Positions 1 through 7,006 are shown, numbered from the stretch's first letter. The stretch: 13,181 nucleotides of DNA from Jeotgalicoccus sp052093725 (GCA_052093725.1 JBQDHL010000045.1:1-13181); one strand, 5' to 3'. Notes: a model not told the origin generated them from the letters alone. Numbers and translations are program-made.

Positions 1-4
1 TATT

Positions 5-41
5 AAAAAAGCGTTCAGGATTAATCCTGAACGCTTTTTTT
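5..41. terminator. Bidirectional intrinsic terminator after the flavin pair
   Basis: A perfect 24-nt palindrome at 11-34 (GCGTTCAGGATT and its complement) is flanked by an A-run at 5-10 and a T-run at 35-41. It can therefore form a long GC-containing hairpin followed by U residues on either strand. On the minus strand it lies directly after the FMN reductase stop codon at 44. On the plus strand it could also stop a convergent gene outside the window. Confidence 0.9.
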
Positions 42-43
42 CG

Positions 44-607
44 TTAAAATCCGAATGACTCATCAAATTTTTCAAGTACTGCCTGCTGAGCTTCTGCATT
101 GTTAAATGTATTATCAATGAGCGCATCCAGTCTGAGCAGAATATCATCATTCTCGATACCTTCCGTACCGAAGTCCTGATCCAGAATATACACATATCCC
201 GGTACGATATTTGCTTTCATGTAAGACAGAATCGGTTTCAGCTGCTGTTCCGGCACCAAATAATGTCTGAGTGAACCGGCAGTAATAATCATACCGACAG
301 TTTTACTACGAAATGCATCCGGCGGAAGCAAATCAAATAAATTTTTTAACGGCCCCGGAATTGAAGCCTGGAATATCGGCGTGCCGATAAACACAACATC
401 CGCTTCCATTATTTTAGTCAGTGCTTCTGTCGTTGCACCGCCGTAATCTAAATAATTTCTGCCGTCGCTGAACGGCATATCATAATCTTTTAAGTCTATA
501 TATTCAATTTCATGAACATTTAATGATTCAATTTTCCCTCTGAGTGCCGTCGTCGCTTTACGCGTCTTGCTTCCGACGACCGACCCGCTGATGATTACTG
601 CTTTCAT
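44..607 (-). CDS. NAD(P)H-dependent FMN reductase, partner of a luciferase-like monooxygenase
   Basis: This 187-residue soluble protein has a flavodoxin-like fold of the SsuE/NADPH-dependent FMN reductase type. The N-terminus (VIISGS, residues 4-9, then GSKTRK) is the phosphate-binding loop for FMN. GTPIFQASIPGPLKNLFD at 75-92 is the typical second FMN-contact segment of the family. It should reduce free FMN with NAD(P)H and hand it to the monooxygenase encoded just upstream. The ATG overlaps that gene's stop as TAATG and has a strong AGGGGG ribosome site inside the upstream gene, so translation is probably coupled. Pairing with this monooxygenase resembles the LLM-duo CE1758/CE1759 families, where the reductase is LLM-partnered. 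That subfamily assignment is from memory and less certain than the general call. The natural substrate of the pair is unknown. Confidence 0.85.
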   Translation of the reverse strand: MKAVIISGSVVGSKTRKATTALRGKIESLNVHEIEYIDLKDYDMPFSDGRNYLDYGGATTEALTKIMEADVVFIGTPIFQASIPGPLKNLFDLLPPDAFRSKTVGMIITAGSLRHYLVPEQQLKPILSYMKANIVPGYVYILDQDFGTEGIENDDILLRLDALIDNTFNNAEAQQAVLEKFDESFGF

Positions 608-1698
608 TACTGTTCCCCCTGTGATTTTGTATATTTTTTAACTGCAGGTAATATCTTTTCCCCAATAATGTCTATGTTACGTTTAATATCTTCCATTGTC
701 ACTCCTCCGAAATCGAGCTGTGCAATATAACGGTCATGATTAAATAGCTCATGCTGATAAAGAATCTTCTCTATTATAAGTTCGGGGTCGCCGACGTTAA
801 TTACACTGCGGTAATCCTGTCCCTGGGCGAAGCCCTGTTTAGGGAATCCCTGACCGTTTGATTTTTTCATGCCTTCATTAATATGAGGATAGTATTTTCT
901 GTAAGCTTCGAGCGTATCTTCATGTGTAAAGAAGAAGCCCGCAGTTGCTACAGGCAGCCTGGAAGCATCGTAGCCCGCTTCTTCCGCAGTCTGTCTGTAC
1001 AGATCGATGCGGCTCTTAAAAGCATCAGCCGGACCTCCTAAGTGCGCCTGATACATCGGTACACCTGCCAGTCCTGCTTTATGCGCTGAAGCCATTGAAC
1101 CACCGACAGCACGCCATACCGGCAGACCGTTGTGTTCATTTTCCGGACGTGGAATCACGTGTGCATTATTTAACGGCGCACGGAACTCACCCTGCCAGTC
1201 GACATATTCATTTTCGTTAATCTTTAAGAACAGTTCAAACTTCTCTTCGAACAGTGCTTCATAATCATTTAAATTATATCCGAGCAGATCATACAATCCG
1301 ACGCGTGATGCACGGCCTGCAATAACTTCCATGCGCCCGCCCGATATCAGATCGATAGTAGAAGCATCTTCAAACACACGAACGGGATCCGATGTACTGA
1401 TGATTGTTGAGCCGGACGCGATTTTTATTCTGTCAGTCGACTGTGCGATGGCAGATAAGATGACCATATGCGCCTGTGATGCAAAATAATCCTGGTGTGA
1501 TTCACCGACCTGGAACGTGTCGATGCCCGCCTGTTCTGCATACTCAGCCATTTCAATAATCTCTTTTATACGCTGGCTTGCAGGAATTCTCACGCCCGTA
1601 TGCGGATTCGGTAAATGATCTCCGAGCGTATACAGACCAAATTCCAGGCCTTTACTTTTATCAATTTTAGGCATGATATGAGGGTTATTGTTATTCAT
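607..1698 (-). CDS. LLM class flavin-dependent oxidoreductase (luciferase-like monooxygenase)
   Basis: This 363-residue protein of the bacterial luciferase-like (TIM-barrel) superfamily should use reduced FMN and oxygen to oxidise an unknown organic substrate. Visible family marks are FQVGESHQDYF near residues 62-72, in the place of the usual GEHH segment, and SDPVRVFEDASTIDLISGGR around 103-122, where the ISGGR turn is characteristic. The length fits single-chain members. The start used here (a run of Asn after Met) has GGAGTG six to seven bases upstream; an internal Met at residue 9 is an alternative. It is the first gene of a two-gene unit with the FMN reductase, behind its own promoter and after the veg terminator. 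The pair resembles the CE1758-family monooxygenases. It is not part of the conserved veg-ksgA neighbourhood, so it may be a lineage-specific insertion. Confidence 0.87.
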   Translation of the reverse strand: MNNNNPHIMPKIDKSKGLEFGLYTLGDHLPNPHTGVRIPASQRIKEIIEMAEYAEQAGIDTFQVGESHQDYFASQAHMVILSAIAQSTDRIKIASGSTIISTSDPVRVFEDASTIDLISGGRMEVIAGRASRVGLYDLLGYNLNDYEALFEEKFELFLKINENEYVDWQGEFRAPLNNAHVIPRPENEHNGLPVWRAVGGSMASAHKAGLAGVPMYQAHLGGPADAFKSRIDLYRQTAEEAGYDASRLPVATAGFFFTHEDTLEAYRKYYPHINEGMKKSNGQGFPKQGFAQGQDYRSVINVGDPELIIEKILYQHELFNHDRYIAQLDFGGVTMEDIKRNIDIIGEKILPAVKKYTKSQGEQ

Positions 1699-1730
1699 AA
1701 GTCACACTCCATCTATTATATAATGTTAAT

Positions 1731-1759
1731 AATATATACATTTATACAGGTATGCTCAA
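1731..1759 (-). promoter_or_regulatory. Predicted sigma-A promoter of the flavin pair
   Basis: On the minus strand a -35 TTGAGC (1754-1759) is followed after exactly 17 nt by a -10 TATATT (1731-1736). This predicts a leader of about 25 nt before the ATG at 1698. An AT-rich imperfect palindrome, 18 of 22 positions symmetric, spans 1717-1738 and covers the -10 and the likely start point. It could be an operator, but AT-rich sequence makes such symmetry by chance. Confidence 0.55.
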
Positions 1760-1775
1760 CATCCGCTCATAAAAT

Positions 1776-1804
1776 AAAAAAACCATCCTTTTGGATGGTT
1801 TTTT
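1776..1804. terminator. Intrinsic terminator downstream of veg
   Basis: AACCATCC (1781-1788), loop TTTT, and GGATGGTT (1793-1800) form an 8-bp stem. A-rich sequence lies on the left and T-rich sequence on the right, so the hairpin works in both directions. On the minus strand it ends veg transcription and insulates the flavin pair, whose promoter starts just beyond it. Confidence 0.85.
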
Positions 1805-1812
1805 GTTTTATG

Positions 1813-2079
1813 TTATTGAATTAAAAATTCTTCTGTAAAATCGTCGTTATAGAAAGTTACCTCTACATTTGATGTTAGTACATCTGTGTATGTATAAGAT
1901 ACACGTTCAAAATTATGCTCGTCTTGATCTAATTCGACTACGAAAATCGATGGATAAGTTTCTCTTAAAATACCTTTTCTTTCAATCAACTTCTTGCGGC
2001 CTCCGTTTGCACGAAGTACACATGGATTTCCTAACTGACAATCAAGAATCTTTTTGATGTCGATTAATGTTTTTGGCAT
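1813..2079 (-). CDS. veg: Veg protein
   Basis: This 88-residue protein matches the Veg family (86 residues in B. subtilis). MPKTLIDIKK at the start, then LRANGGRKK, ERKGILRETYPSIFVVELDQ and FERVSYTYTD, follow the family throughout. Veg is an abundant small protein. In B. subtilis it affects biofilm formation by countering SinR; its role outside Bacillus is unclear. The start is set by ATG at 2079 with GAGGTGGGG just upstream. A longer in-frame opening to 2130 runs into the promoter and is not translated from this mRNA. The gene is transcribed alone: it has its own very strong promoter and is followed by a terminator. Position next to ksgA is conserved in Bacillales, although the sporulation genes between them in Bacillus are missing here. 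Confidence 0.95.
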   Translation of the reverse strand: MPKTLIDIKKILDCQLGNPCVLRANGGRKKLIERKGILRETYPSIFVVELDQDEHNFERVSYTYTDVLTSNVEVTFYNDDFTEEFLIQ

Positions 2080-2101
2080 TATACCCCACCTCACTAAGTC
2101 C

Positions 2102-2130
2102 ATTATAGCAAGTTTACATAATTCTGTCAA
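2102..2130 (-). promoter_or_regulatory. Perfect consensus sigma-A promoter of veg
   Basis: On the minus strand TTGACA (2125-2130) and TATAAT (2102-2107) are separated by exactly 17 nt, and TGC precedes the -10, giving an extended -10 (TGn). Every sigma-A element is consensus. The predicted start near 2095 gives a leader of only about 16 nt that is almost wholly the GAGGTGGGG ribosome site. Confidence 0.92.
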
Positions 2131-2154
2131 AAAATAGCCAATTTTTGATTGTTT

Positions 2155-3039
2155 TCAGGCGAAATCCAAGTCACTTTTCTTGAATGCATCGTAAATTTCT
2201 TTATAATCCTCAAGCGATAAACTCTCACCGCGGCGAATAGGCTCAATTCCTGCCGCTTCAAACAACGCTCTAATCTCATCTTTTTTCTGTTTCCCATCAG
2301 CAAACAGCGTTTGATAATTATTTAAAATTGTTTTACGGCGGTGGATAAATGCACCTCTCGTTAATTTGAAAAAAGTGTCTTCATCATCCACTTCAATTTT
2401 TCTTTCCGGACGCGTCTTCAGTTCAACTATAATAGAATCAACGTTCGGGGGCGGCATGAATACTGTTCTTGGCACATTCTGCACCGTTTTAGCTTCTGTA
2501 TAATAATCAATCGCAATCGATAAAGAACCGTATGCTTTAGAGTTCGGTGATGCACTGATACGCTCTCCAACTTCTTTTTGCATCATTACGTAATAACGGG
2601 AGATTGGCAAATGCGCAGTCAGAAAGTTCATCAGTATCGGAGTTGTAATGTAATACGGCAGATTCGCTACAACGACAATATCATCACAGTCGCTTAAATA
2701 CTCTTCGATACGTGCAGGTACATCCACTTCCAGTATATCTTCATTGATGATTGTCACGTTATCGTATTCGCTTAACGTATCGTCAAGCACGGGAATCAGA
2801 CGCTGGTCAATTTCAAATGCCACTACTCTTTTCGCATTAATTGCGAGATGCTCTGTCAATGAGCCGATTCCCGGACCAACTTCGATGACGCCTGTGTTTT
2901 CATTAATATCTGCTTTATGAATGACTTCTTTAATAACGTTCGAATCGATTAAGAAGTTCTGTCCGAGACTTTTCTTAAACTTAAAATGGTGTTTATCGAG
3001 TATTTCTTTAGTACGCCCTATAGTAGAAATATGTTTCAT
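2155..3039 (-). CDS. rsmA: 16S rRNA (A1518/A1519-N6,N6)-dimethyltransferase KsgA/RsmA
   Basis: A 294-residue SAM-dependent enzyme that dimethylates the two adjacent adenosines in the 3'-terminal hairpin (helix 45) of 16S rRNA, a late checkpoint of 30S assembly. Visible motifs: SLGQNFLID at 24-32, the SAM-binding EVGPGIGSLT at 53-62, FEID at 75-78 for the ribose-binding acidic residue, and the catalytic NLPYY at 126-130. The C-terminal part has the helical RNA-binding domain, including RRKT and RRGESLS. Length is typical for the family. Loss of this enzyme gives kasugamycin resistance in known bacteria. The ATG overlaps the rnmV stop as TGATG and has only a weak upstream ribosome site, so translation is probably coupled to rnmV. 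No good terminator follows it; transcription may run on toward the veg promoter 25 bp away. Confidence 0.97.
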   Translation of the reverse strand: MKHISTIGRTKEILDKHHFKFKKSLGQNFLIDSNVIKEVIHKADINENTGVIEVGPGIGSLTEHLAINAKRVVAFEIDQRLIPVLDDTLSEYDNVTIINEDILEVDVPARIEEYLSDCDDIVVVANLPYYITTPILMNFLTAHLPISRYYVMMQKEVGERISASPNSKAYGSLSIAIDYYTEAKTVQNVPRTVFMPPPNVDSIIVELKTRPERKIEVDDEDTFFKLTRGAFIHRRKTILNNYQTLFADGKQKKDEIRALFEAAGIEPIRRGESLSLEDYKEIYDAFKKSDLDFA

Positions 3040-3593
3040 CAGTTATTCACTTCCAGCTCATTTAGTATTTCTTCAATTCTTTCAATTGAGATGCTGTAAC
3101 GGTTTAATTTTTTACGCAGCTGCGTGGCATTTGCATAACCGATATTCAGCTGTTCCGTTAAATACTCACGGCGCTCTTTGGCTGCAGCATTACCGGATAA
3201 GCGGAAATACTGCATATCCTGAATCGTAATCAGTTCTTCTTCAATCTGCTGACTCGTCTGGCAATTCTCAAGTGCTTCTCTGATATCGTGAAGACGAGCA
3301 TGCTCCACTCCGACACTGTTGTGTCCAAGTGCTTTATGTTTTGGCAAAAACGCTTCTTTAATATTAGGGTAACGTTCAATAATCGTGTTTCTTATTTTAT
3401 GACCCGGAAAATCAGGGTCTGTAAAAATAATGGCACCGCGTGTATTTAATGCGACTTCTATTTCTTCAAGTGTCCGCTCATTAATTGCCGAACCATTCGT
3501 TTCAATCGTCTCACAGACAACCGCTTCTTTTAATCTGCGCGTGTCATCTCTGCCTTCGACGATAATAATTTCTTTAATCACAGGTTTTTCCAT
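3039..3593 (-). CDS. rnmV: Ribonuclease M5 (5S rRNA maturation)
   Basis: A 184-residue TOPRIM-domain nuclease that cleaves both strands of the 5S rRNA precursor to give mature 5S ends, acting with ribosomal protein L18 in B. subtilis. The TOPRIM signature is plain: IIIVEGRDD at 9-17 with catalytic Glu13, and FTDPDFPG at 57-64 with the Asp59/Asp61 pair that binds magnesium. The C-terminal half (from about residue 95) is the family-specific region for substrate recognition. Start ATG has GAGGTG seven bases upstream. It leads a two-gene unit with ksgA, so two rRNA maturation enzymes are co-transcribed, as in Bacillus and Staphylococcus. Confidence 0.96.
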   Translation of the reverse strand: MEKPVIKEIIIVEGRDDTRRLKEAVVCETIETNGSAINERTLEEIEVALNTRGAIIFTDPDFPGHKIRNTIIERYPNIKEAFLPKHKALGHNSVGVEHARLHDIREALENCQTSQQIEEELITIQDMQYFRLSGNAAAKERREYLTEQLNIGYANATQLRKKLNRYSISIERIEEILNELEVNN

Positions 3594-3622
3594 ACGTCTT
3601 CACCTCATATACCTCGTTTAGT

Positions 3623-3630
3623 ATCATACC
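3623..3630 (-). promoter_or_regulatory. Predicted extended -10 promoter of rnmV-ksgA
   Basis: On the minus strand TGG precedes TATGAT (3623-3628), forming an extended -10 (TGn-TATGAT) about 30 bases before the rnmV start. No clear -35 is present. The tatD terminator immediately upstream (3663-3705) implies that rnmV needs a promoter here. Confidence 0.45.
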
Positions 3631-3662
3631 ATATTTTTATATTTCTTATCTTTAGAGACAAC

Positions 3663-3705
3663 AAAAAAGTGCTTCACCTCAACCAAAGTCAAAGTGAAAC
3701 ACTTT
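3663..3705 (-). terminator. Intrinsic terminator after tatD
   Basis: Arms 3694-3705 and 3666-3677 pair over 12 bp with one G-U wobble around a loop of about 16 nt. The minus-strand product ends in a U-run from the A-tract at 3663-3668. It lies five bases beyond the tatD stop and separates metG-tatD from rnmV-ksgA. Confidence 0.87.
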
Positions 3706-3709
3706 CATT

Positions 3710-4474
3710 TTAGATGTTATATAATCTTTTAGCATTCTCTGTTGTTGCTTTGGCAAGTTCTTCATAAGTCATGCCGCGGAGCTCCGCAATTTTCTCAGCA
3801 ACAAGTTTCACATGTGCCGGTTCATTCCGTTTACCGCGGAATGGGTGTGGTGTTAAATACGGTGCATCCGTTTCAACTAATAAGCGGTCTAGCGGTACAT
3901 GAACAGCAATGTCTTTTGGCATCTGTGCATTTTTAAATGTCACAGGCCCTCCGAGCGACACATAGAAGTTCATGTCGATTATTTTATCGGCAGTTTTCTC
4001 ATCTGCACTGAAAGCATGCATAATTCCGCCAATCTCGTGAGCATTTTCCTCTTTCAGAATTTCCACACAATCGTCTGTCGATTCACGGTTATGAATAATG
4101 ATTGGCAGTTTAACGTGCTTAGCGAGTGCCAGCTGTTTTCTGAATAGTTCTTTCTGCACATCTTTCGGTGATTTATCCCAGTGGTAATCCAGACCGGTTT
4201 CGCCGATGCCGACAATTTTCTCATGAGCGGATAATTCTTCTATCCATTTGAGATCTTCATCGGTACAATCGATCGCATCAACCGGATGCCAGCCGATAAC
4301 ACCATATATATCATCGTATTCTTCAATGAGTTCCATCGTTCGTTCAATCGACGGACGATCACAGCCGATAACGACCATTTTCTCAAGTCCATTCTCACGT
4401 GCACGTGCAATGACTTCCTCAAGATCTTCGTCGTACTGGTGTGCATTCAGATGAACGTGGGTATCGATTAACAC
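3710..4474 (-). CDS. tatD: TatD family metal-dependent hydrolase/deoxyribonuclease
   Basis: A 254-residue TIM-barrel amidohydrolase of the TatD family (YabD/YcfH subgroup), a metal-dependent 3'-5' DNase in characterised members. Metal and catalytic residues are present: HVH at 6-8, Glu92 in GIGETGLDYHW, His128 in IIHNRES, His153 in IMHAFSA and Asp203 in VETDAPYL. Length is normal. The start codon is GTG at 4474 with AGGAG seven bases upstream; an out-of-frame ATG overlaps it and opens a two-codon reading frame. Only 16 bp separate it from metG, so the two form one transcription unit, as is usual in Bacillales, and a terminator follows. The cellular substrate in this organism is unknown. Confidence 0.95.
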   Translation of the reverse strand: MLIDTHVHLNAHQYDEDLEEVIARARENGLEKMVVIGCDRPSIERTMELIEEYDDIYGVIGWHPVDAIDCTDEDLKWIEELSAHEKIVGIGETGLDYHWDKSPKDVQKELFRKQLALAKHVKLPIIIHNRESTDDCVEILKEENAHEIGGIMHAFSADEKTADKIIDMNFYVSLGGPVTFKNAQMPKDIAVHVPLDRLLVETDAPYLTPHPFRGKRNEPAHVKLVAEKIAELRGMTYEELAKATTENAKRLYNI

Positions 4475-4490
4475 ATAATCACTCCTTGAT

Positions 4491-6461
4491 TTATTTTACA
4501 ATACTGCCGTTCTCGATGCCGTCTGGCACATCGATTAACGTTAAACGATTGCCTTTTTCTGCAGTTAAAATCATACCTTCTGATTTCTCACCGCGTAAGT
4601 TTACAGGCTTCAGGTTCGTCACGACAAGTACTTTCTTGCCGATAATATCTCCTGGTTCATAATGCTCGTGAATACCTGAGACAATCTGACGTTCTTCAGT
4701 GCCTAAATCCACTTGGATTTTTAGCAGTTTTTTCGCTTTTTTCACTGCTTCAGCTGCAATAACAGTCGCAATTTTAATTTCTACTTTATTAAAGTCATCA
4801 ATTGTAATTTGTTCAGCCTCTTCTTCTGTTTCTTCTTCCACTTCAACGGCTGTCGGACGCATTTGTTCTTTAATGTGTGTCACTTCTTCTGCAACATCGA
4901 GTCTGGGATATATCGGTGTCGGTTTAGCCAGCTGGCCGGCAGGTTTTACAGCACCGTAGTTTAATACTGATTCATAAGTCTGCTGATTCGCATCAGTAAT
5001 ATTCAGTTGCTTAAAGATTTCTTTCGGTCCGTTCGGTAAGTACGGGCTTAACAACACCGCTGCGATACGGATATTTTCAGCTAAGTGAACCATTACGTTC
5101 TCCAGTGCTTCTTTGTTCTCTTCATCTTTTGCCAGCACCCATGGTGCAGTTTCATCAATGTATTTATTTGAGCGTCCGATAATCGTCCAGACAGCTCTTA
5201 ATGCATGGCTGAACTGCATTTTTTCCATCGCAGTTTCGTATTCTGAAACGCTGTCTTTCACAGCAGTTTCAAGACTTTTATCGAAATCGGTATGCGCGCC
5301 TGTATATGCCGGCACATGTCCGTCGAAATATTTATTAATCATTGAAATTGTACGGTTAACCAGGTTTCCAAGGTCGTTTGCCAGGTCAAAGTTCGTACGC
5401 TCGATAAATGACTCCGGTGTAAAGACGCCGTCAGAACCGAATGGCACTTCACGCATTAAGTAATAGCGGAGTGAGTCAAGACCATAGCGTTCAACGATCT
5501 GGTCCGGATAAATAACGTTCCCCTTAGATTTCGACATTTTGCCGTCTTTCATTAAGAGCCAGCCGTGTCCGAGTAATTTCTTCGGCAGCGGCAGGTCAAG
5601 CGCCATCAGCATAATCGGCCAGTAAATTGCATGGAATCGTACAATTTCTTTACCAATCATGTGTACATCCGCAGGCCAGTATTTTTTAAACAGCTCATCT
5701 TCATCTGTCGAGTAGCCGAGTGCTGTAATATAGTTTGCGAGCGCATCAATCCACACGTAAACAACGTGTTTAGGGTCCGACTGAACCGGTACACCCCATT
5801 TAAATGTCGTTCTCGATACAGCGAGGTCCTCAAGTCCCGGCTTAATAAAGTTATTCAGCATTTCGTTTTTACGTGCTTCCGGCTGAATGAAATCAGGGTT
5901 ATCTTCGTAATACTTTACGAGACGGTCTGCGTACTTGCTCATTCTGAAGAAATAACTTTCTTCTTTAACAAGTTCAACGTCGTGTCCGCTCGGCGCTCTC
6001 CCGCCTATCATTTTACCGTCTTCATCGCGGTAAACTTCATCCAGCTGTGTTTCAGTAAAGAATTCCTCATCCTGAACCGAATACCATCCTTCGTATTCAC
6101 CAAGGTAAATATCGCCCTGTTCAAGCAGGCGTTCAAAAATATACTGCACAGCAGCTTTATGTTTATCACTTGTCGTACGGATAAACTGATCATACGTAAT
6201 ATCGAGCATCTTCCATAAATCTTTCATATTCTGAGCCATGTCATCGACGTAGGTCTGAGGTGAAATTCCCATATCGTCAGCTTTCTGTTCTATTTTCTGA
6301 CCATGTTCGTCAGTACCTGTCAGGTAGTAAACGTCAAAGCCTCTAAGGCGTTTATAACGTGCCATTACATCACATGCAATTGTAGTATAAGCGTTGCCGA
6401 TATGGAGTTTTCCACTCGGATAATAAATTGGCGTAGTGATATAAAATGTTGGTTTTGTCAT
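4491..6461 (-). CDS. metG: Methionyl-tRNA synthetase
   Basis: A 656-residue class I synthetase that charges tRNA-Met (initiator and elongator). The Rossmann catalytic domain has the HIGH-type motif KLHIGNA at 18-24 and KMSKS at 307-311. A helical anticodon-binding domain with W and N residues follows from about residue 360. After an acidic linker (about 535-552) comes a C-terminal OB-fold tRNA-binding domain of the Trbp111 type (from about 555). The connective peptide segment EYEGWYSVQDEEFF lacks a CxxC zinc knuckle, which fits the MetRS1 form of staphylococci and bacilli. Start ATG at 6461 has a perfect AGGAGG seven bases upstream; an in-frame extension to 6518 overlaps the promoter and was rejected. 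It leads the metG-tatD unit. Confidence 0.97.
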   Translation of the reverse strand: MTKPTFYITTPIYYPSGKLHIGNAYTTIACDVMARYKRLRGFDVYYLTGTDEHGQKIEQKADDMGISPQTYVDDMAQNMKDLWKMLDITYDQFIRTTSDKHKAAVQYIFERLLEQGDIYLGEYEGWYSVQDEEFFTETQLDEVYRDEDGKMIGGRAPSGHDVELVKEESYFFRMSKYADRLVKYYEDNPDFIQPEARKNEMLNNFIKPGLEDLAVSRTTFKWGVPVQSDPKHVVYVWIDALANYITALGYSTDEDELFKKYWPADVHMIGKEIVRFHAIYWPIMLMALDLPLPKKLLGHGWLLMKDGKMSKSKGNVIYPDQIVERYGLDSLRYYLMREVPFGSDGVFTPESFIERTNFDLANDLGNLVNRTISMINKYFDGHVPAYTGAHTDFDKSLETAVKDSVSEYETAMEKMQFSHALRAVWTIIGRSNKYIDETAPWVLAKDEENKEALENVMVHLAENIRIAAVLLSPYLPNGPKEIFKQLNITDANQQTYESVLNYGAVKPAGQLAKPTPIYPRLDVAEEVTHIKEQMRPTAVEVEEETEEEAEQITIDDFNKVEIKIATVIAAEAVKKAKKLLKIQVDLGTEERQIVSGIHEHYEPGDIIGKKVLVVTNLKPVNLRGEKSEGMILTAEKGNRLTLIDVPDGIENGSIVK

Positions 6462-6489
6462 GAGGCATCCTCCTATAATATACTTATCT

Positions 6490-6518
6490 AATATATCTAA
6501 TTTATGTGTGTTTTTCAA
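6490..6518 (-). promoter_or_regulatory. Predicted sigma-A promoter of metG-tatD
   Basis: On the minus strand -35 TTGAAA (6513-6518) and -10 TATATT (6490-6495) have a 17-nt spacer. The predicted start near 6483 leaves a leader of only about 22 nt, mainly the AGGAGG site. That is far too short for a T-box or other riboswitch, so metG seems not to be under leader control from this promoter. Confidence 0.65.
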
Positions 6519-6558
6519 TTCTGAACAGTTTTTAATAGTTTTCCCATTATTTTTATGC

Positions 6559-6564
6559 TATAGT
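6559..6564 (+). promoter_or_regulatory. Possible second, distal abrB promoter (-10)
   Basis: TGC-TATAGT is a good extended -10 on the plus strand, about 120 bp before abrB, with only a poor -35 (TAGTTT, 17 nt upstream). It could provide a longer abrB leader. Weak by itself in AT-rich sequence. Confidence 0.25.
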
Positions 6565-6619
6565 CATGAATATCCAATTTCCGGCAATCGTTTTCCAGTT
6601 TATATTCTTTATTTTCTGC

Positions 6620-6658
6620 TGGATTATATTTTACGGATTGGACATAATCCATTATATT
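6620..6658 (+). promoter_or_regulatory. abrB promoter with an inverted-repeat operator candidate
   Basis: A -35-like TTTACG (6630-6635) and -10 TATATT (6653-6658) with a 17-nt spacer predict a start near 6665. An exact 8-bp inverted repeat, TGGATTAT (6620-6627) and ATAATCCA (6644-6651), brackets the -35 and fills most of the spacer. AbrB represses its own gene in B. subtilis, so autoregulation through this site is a reasonable inference, not shown. Confidence 0.5.
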
Positions 6659-6686
6659 TTGGTTAACTATGTAGGAGGAATCACTA

Positions 6687-6965
6687 ATGAAATCTACTGG
6701 AATTGTGCGTAAAGTCGACGAACTTGGACGCGTTGTTATTCCAATTGAACTGCGTCGCGTACTCGATATCGAAGTCAAAGATGCACTGGAAATCTTCACA
6801 GATGACGATAAAATTATTTTGAAAAAATACCAGCCGCGAATGACTTGTGCAGTAACCGGCGATGTGTCAGATGACAACTTGTCACTTGCTGATGGGAAAA
6901 TCGTACTCAGCAAAGAAGGCGCAGACCAACTAATCAAAGAAATTCAAAGAAAAATTGATAAATAG
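6687..6965 (+). CDS. abrB: AbrB/SpoVT family transition-state transcriptional regulator
   Basis: A 92-residue DNA-binding protein closely similar to B. subtilis AbrB (96 residues). The N-terminal swapped-hairpin AbrB domain occupies about residues 1-50 (STGIVRKVDELGRVVIPIEL, then LEIF..D.KIILKKY). The C-terminal multimerisation part has MTCAVTGDVSDDNLSLADGK and LSKEGADQLI. AbrB in Bacillus represses many post-exponential genes by binding loosely defined AT-rich DNA as a tetramer. The targets in this non-sporulating relative are unknown. ATG has AGGAGG eight bases upstream. It is the only plus-strand gene in the window, sitting between rsmI and metG exactly as in B. subtilis, with its own promoter and terminator. 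Confidence 0.95.
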   Translation: MKSTGIVRKVDELGRVVIPIELRRVLDIEVKDALEIFTDDDKIILKKYQPRMTCAVTGDVSDDNLSLADGKIVLSKEGADQLIKEIQRKIDK

Positions 6966-6976
6966 TTTAATACATT

Positions 6977-7006
6977 AAGCCGTGAATATTTCATTCATGG
7001 CTTTTT
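6977..7006 (+). terminator. Intrinsic terminator of abrB
   Basis: AAGCCGTGAAT (6977-6987) pairs with ATTCATGGCTT (6993-7003) over 11 bp with one G-U pair and a 5-nt loop, followed by T at 7002-7006. The U-run overlaps the rsmI stop codon on the other strand. In the minus direction the hairpin is followed by AATGTATT, not a U-run, so it should stop abrB but not rsmI. Confidence 0.85.

Noticed and set aside
2080..2130. Longer veg start at 2130
   Set aside because: The extra codons overlap the consensus -35 and -10 of veg, and the known family N-terminus begins at the ATG at 2079.
2131..2154. Terminator after ksgA
   Set aside because: Only a 4-bp stem (CAAT/ATTG) precedes the U-run, which is too weak to call.
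5631..6218. Long plus-strand open frame of 195 codons
   Set aside because: It lies fully antisense to the metG catalytic domain, whose protein motifs are unmistakable. The translation has no recognisable family and no ribosome site supports it.
6462..6518. Longer metG start at 6518
   Set aside because: The added segment overlaps the predicted promoter; the ATG at 6461 has AGGAGG and matches the family N-terminus.
6462..6686. T-box or other riboswitch in front of metG
   Set aside because: The predicted metG start point leaves only about 22 nt of leader, and I see no T-box sequence or antiterminator/terminator pair in the gap.
6515..6937. Minus-strand frame of 140 codons opposite abrB
   Set aside because: It is the antisense shadow of abrB and its leader, low in complexity and rich in Ser. 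The metG promoter sits at its end.
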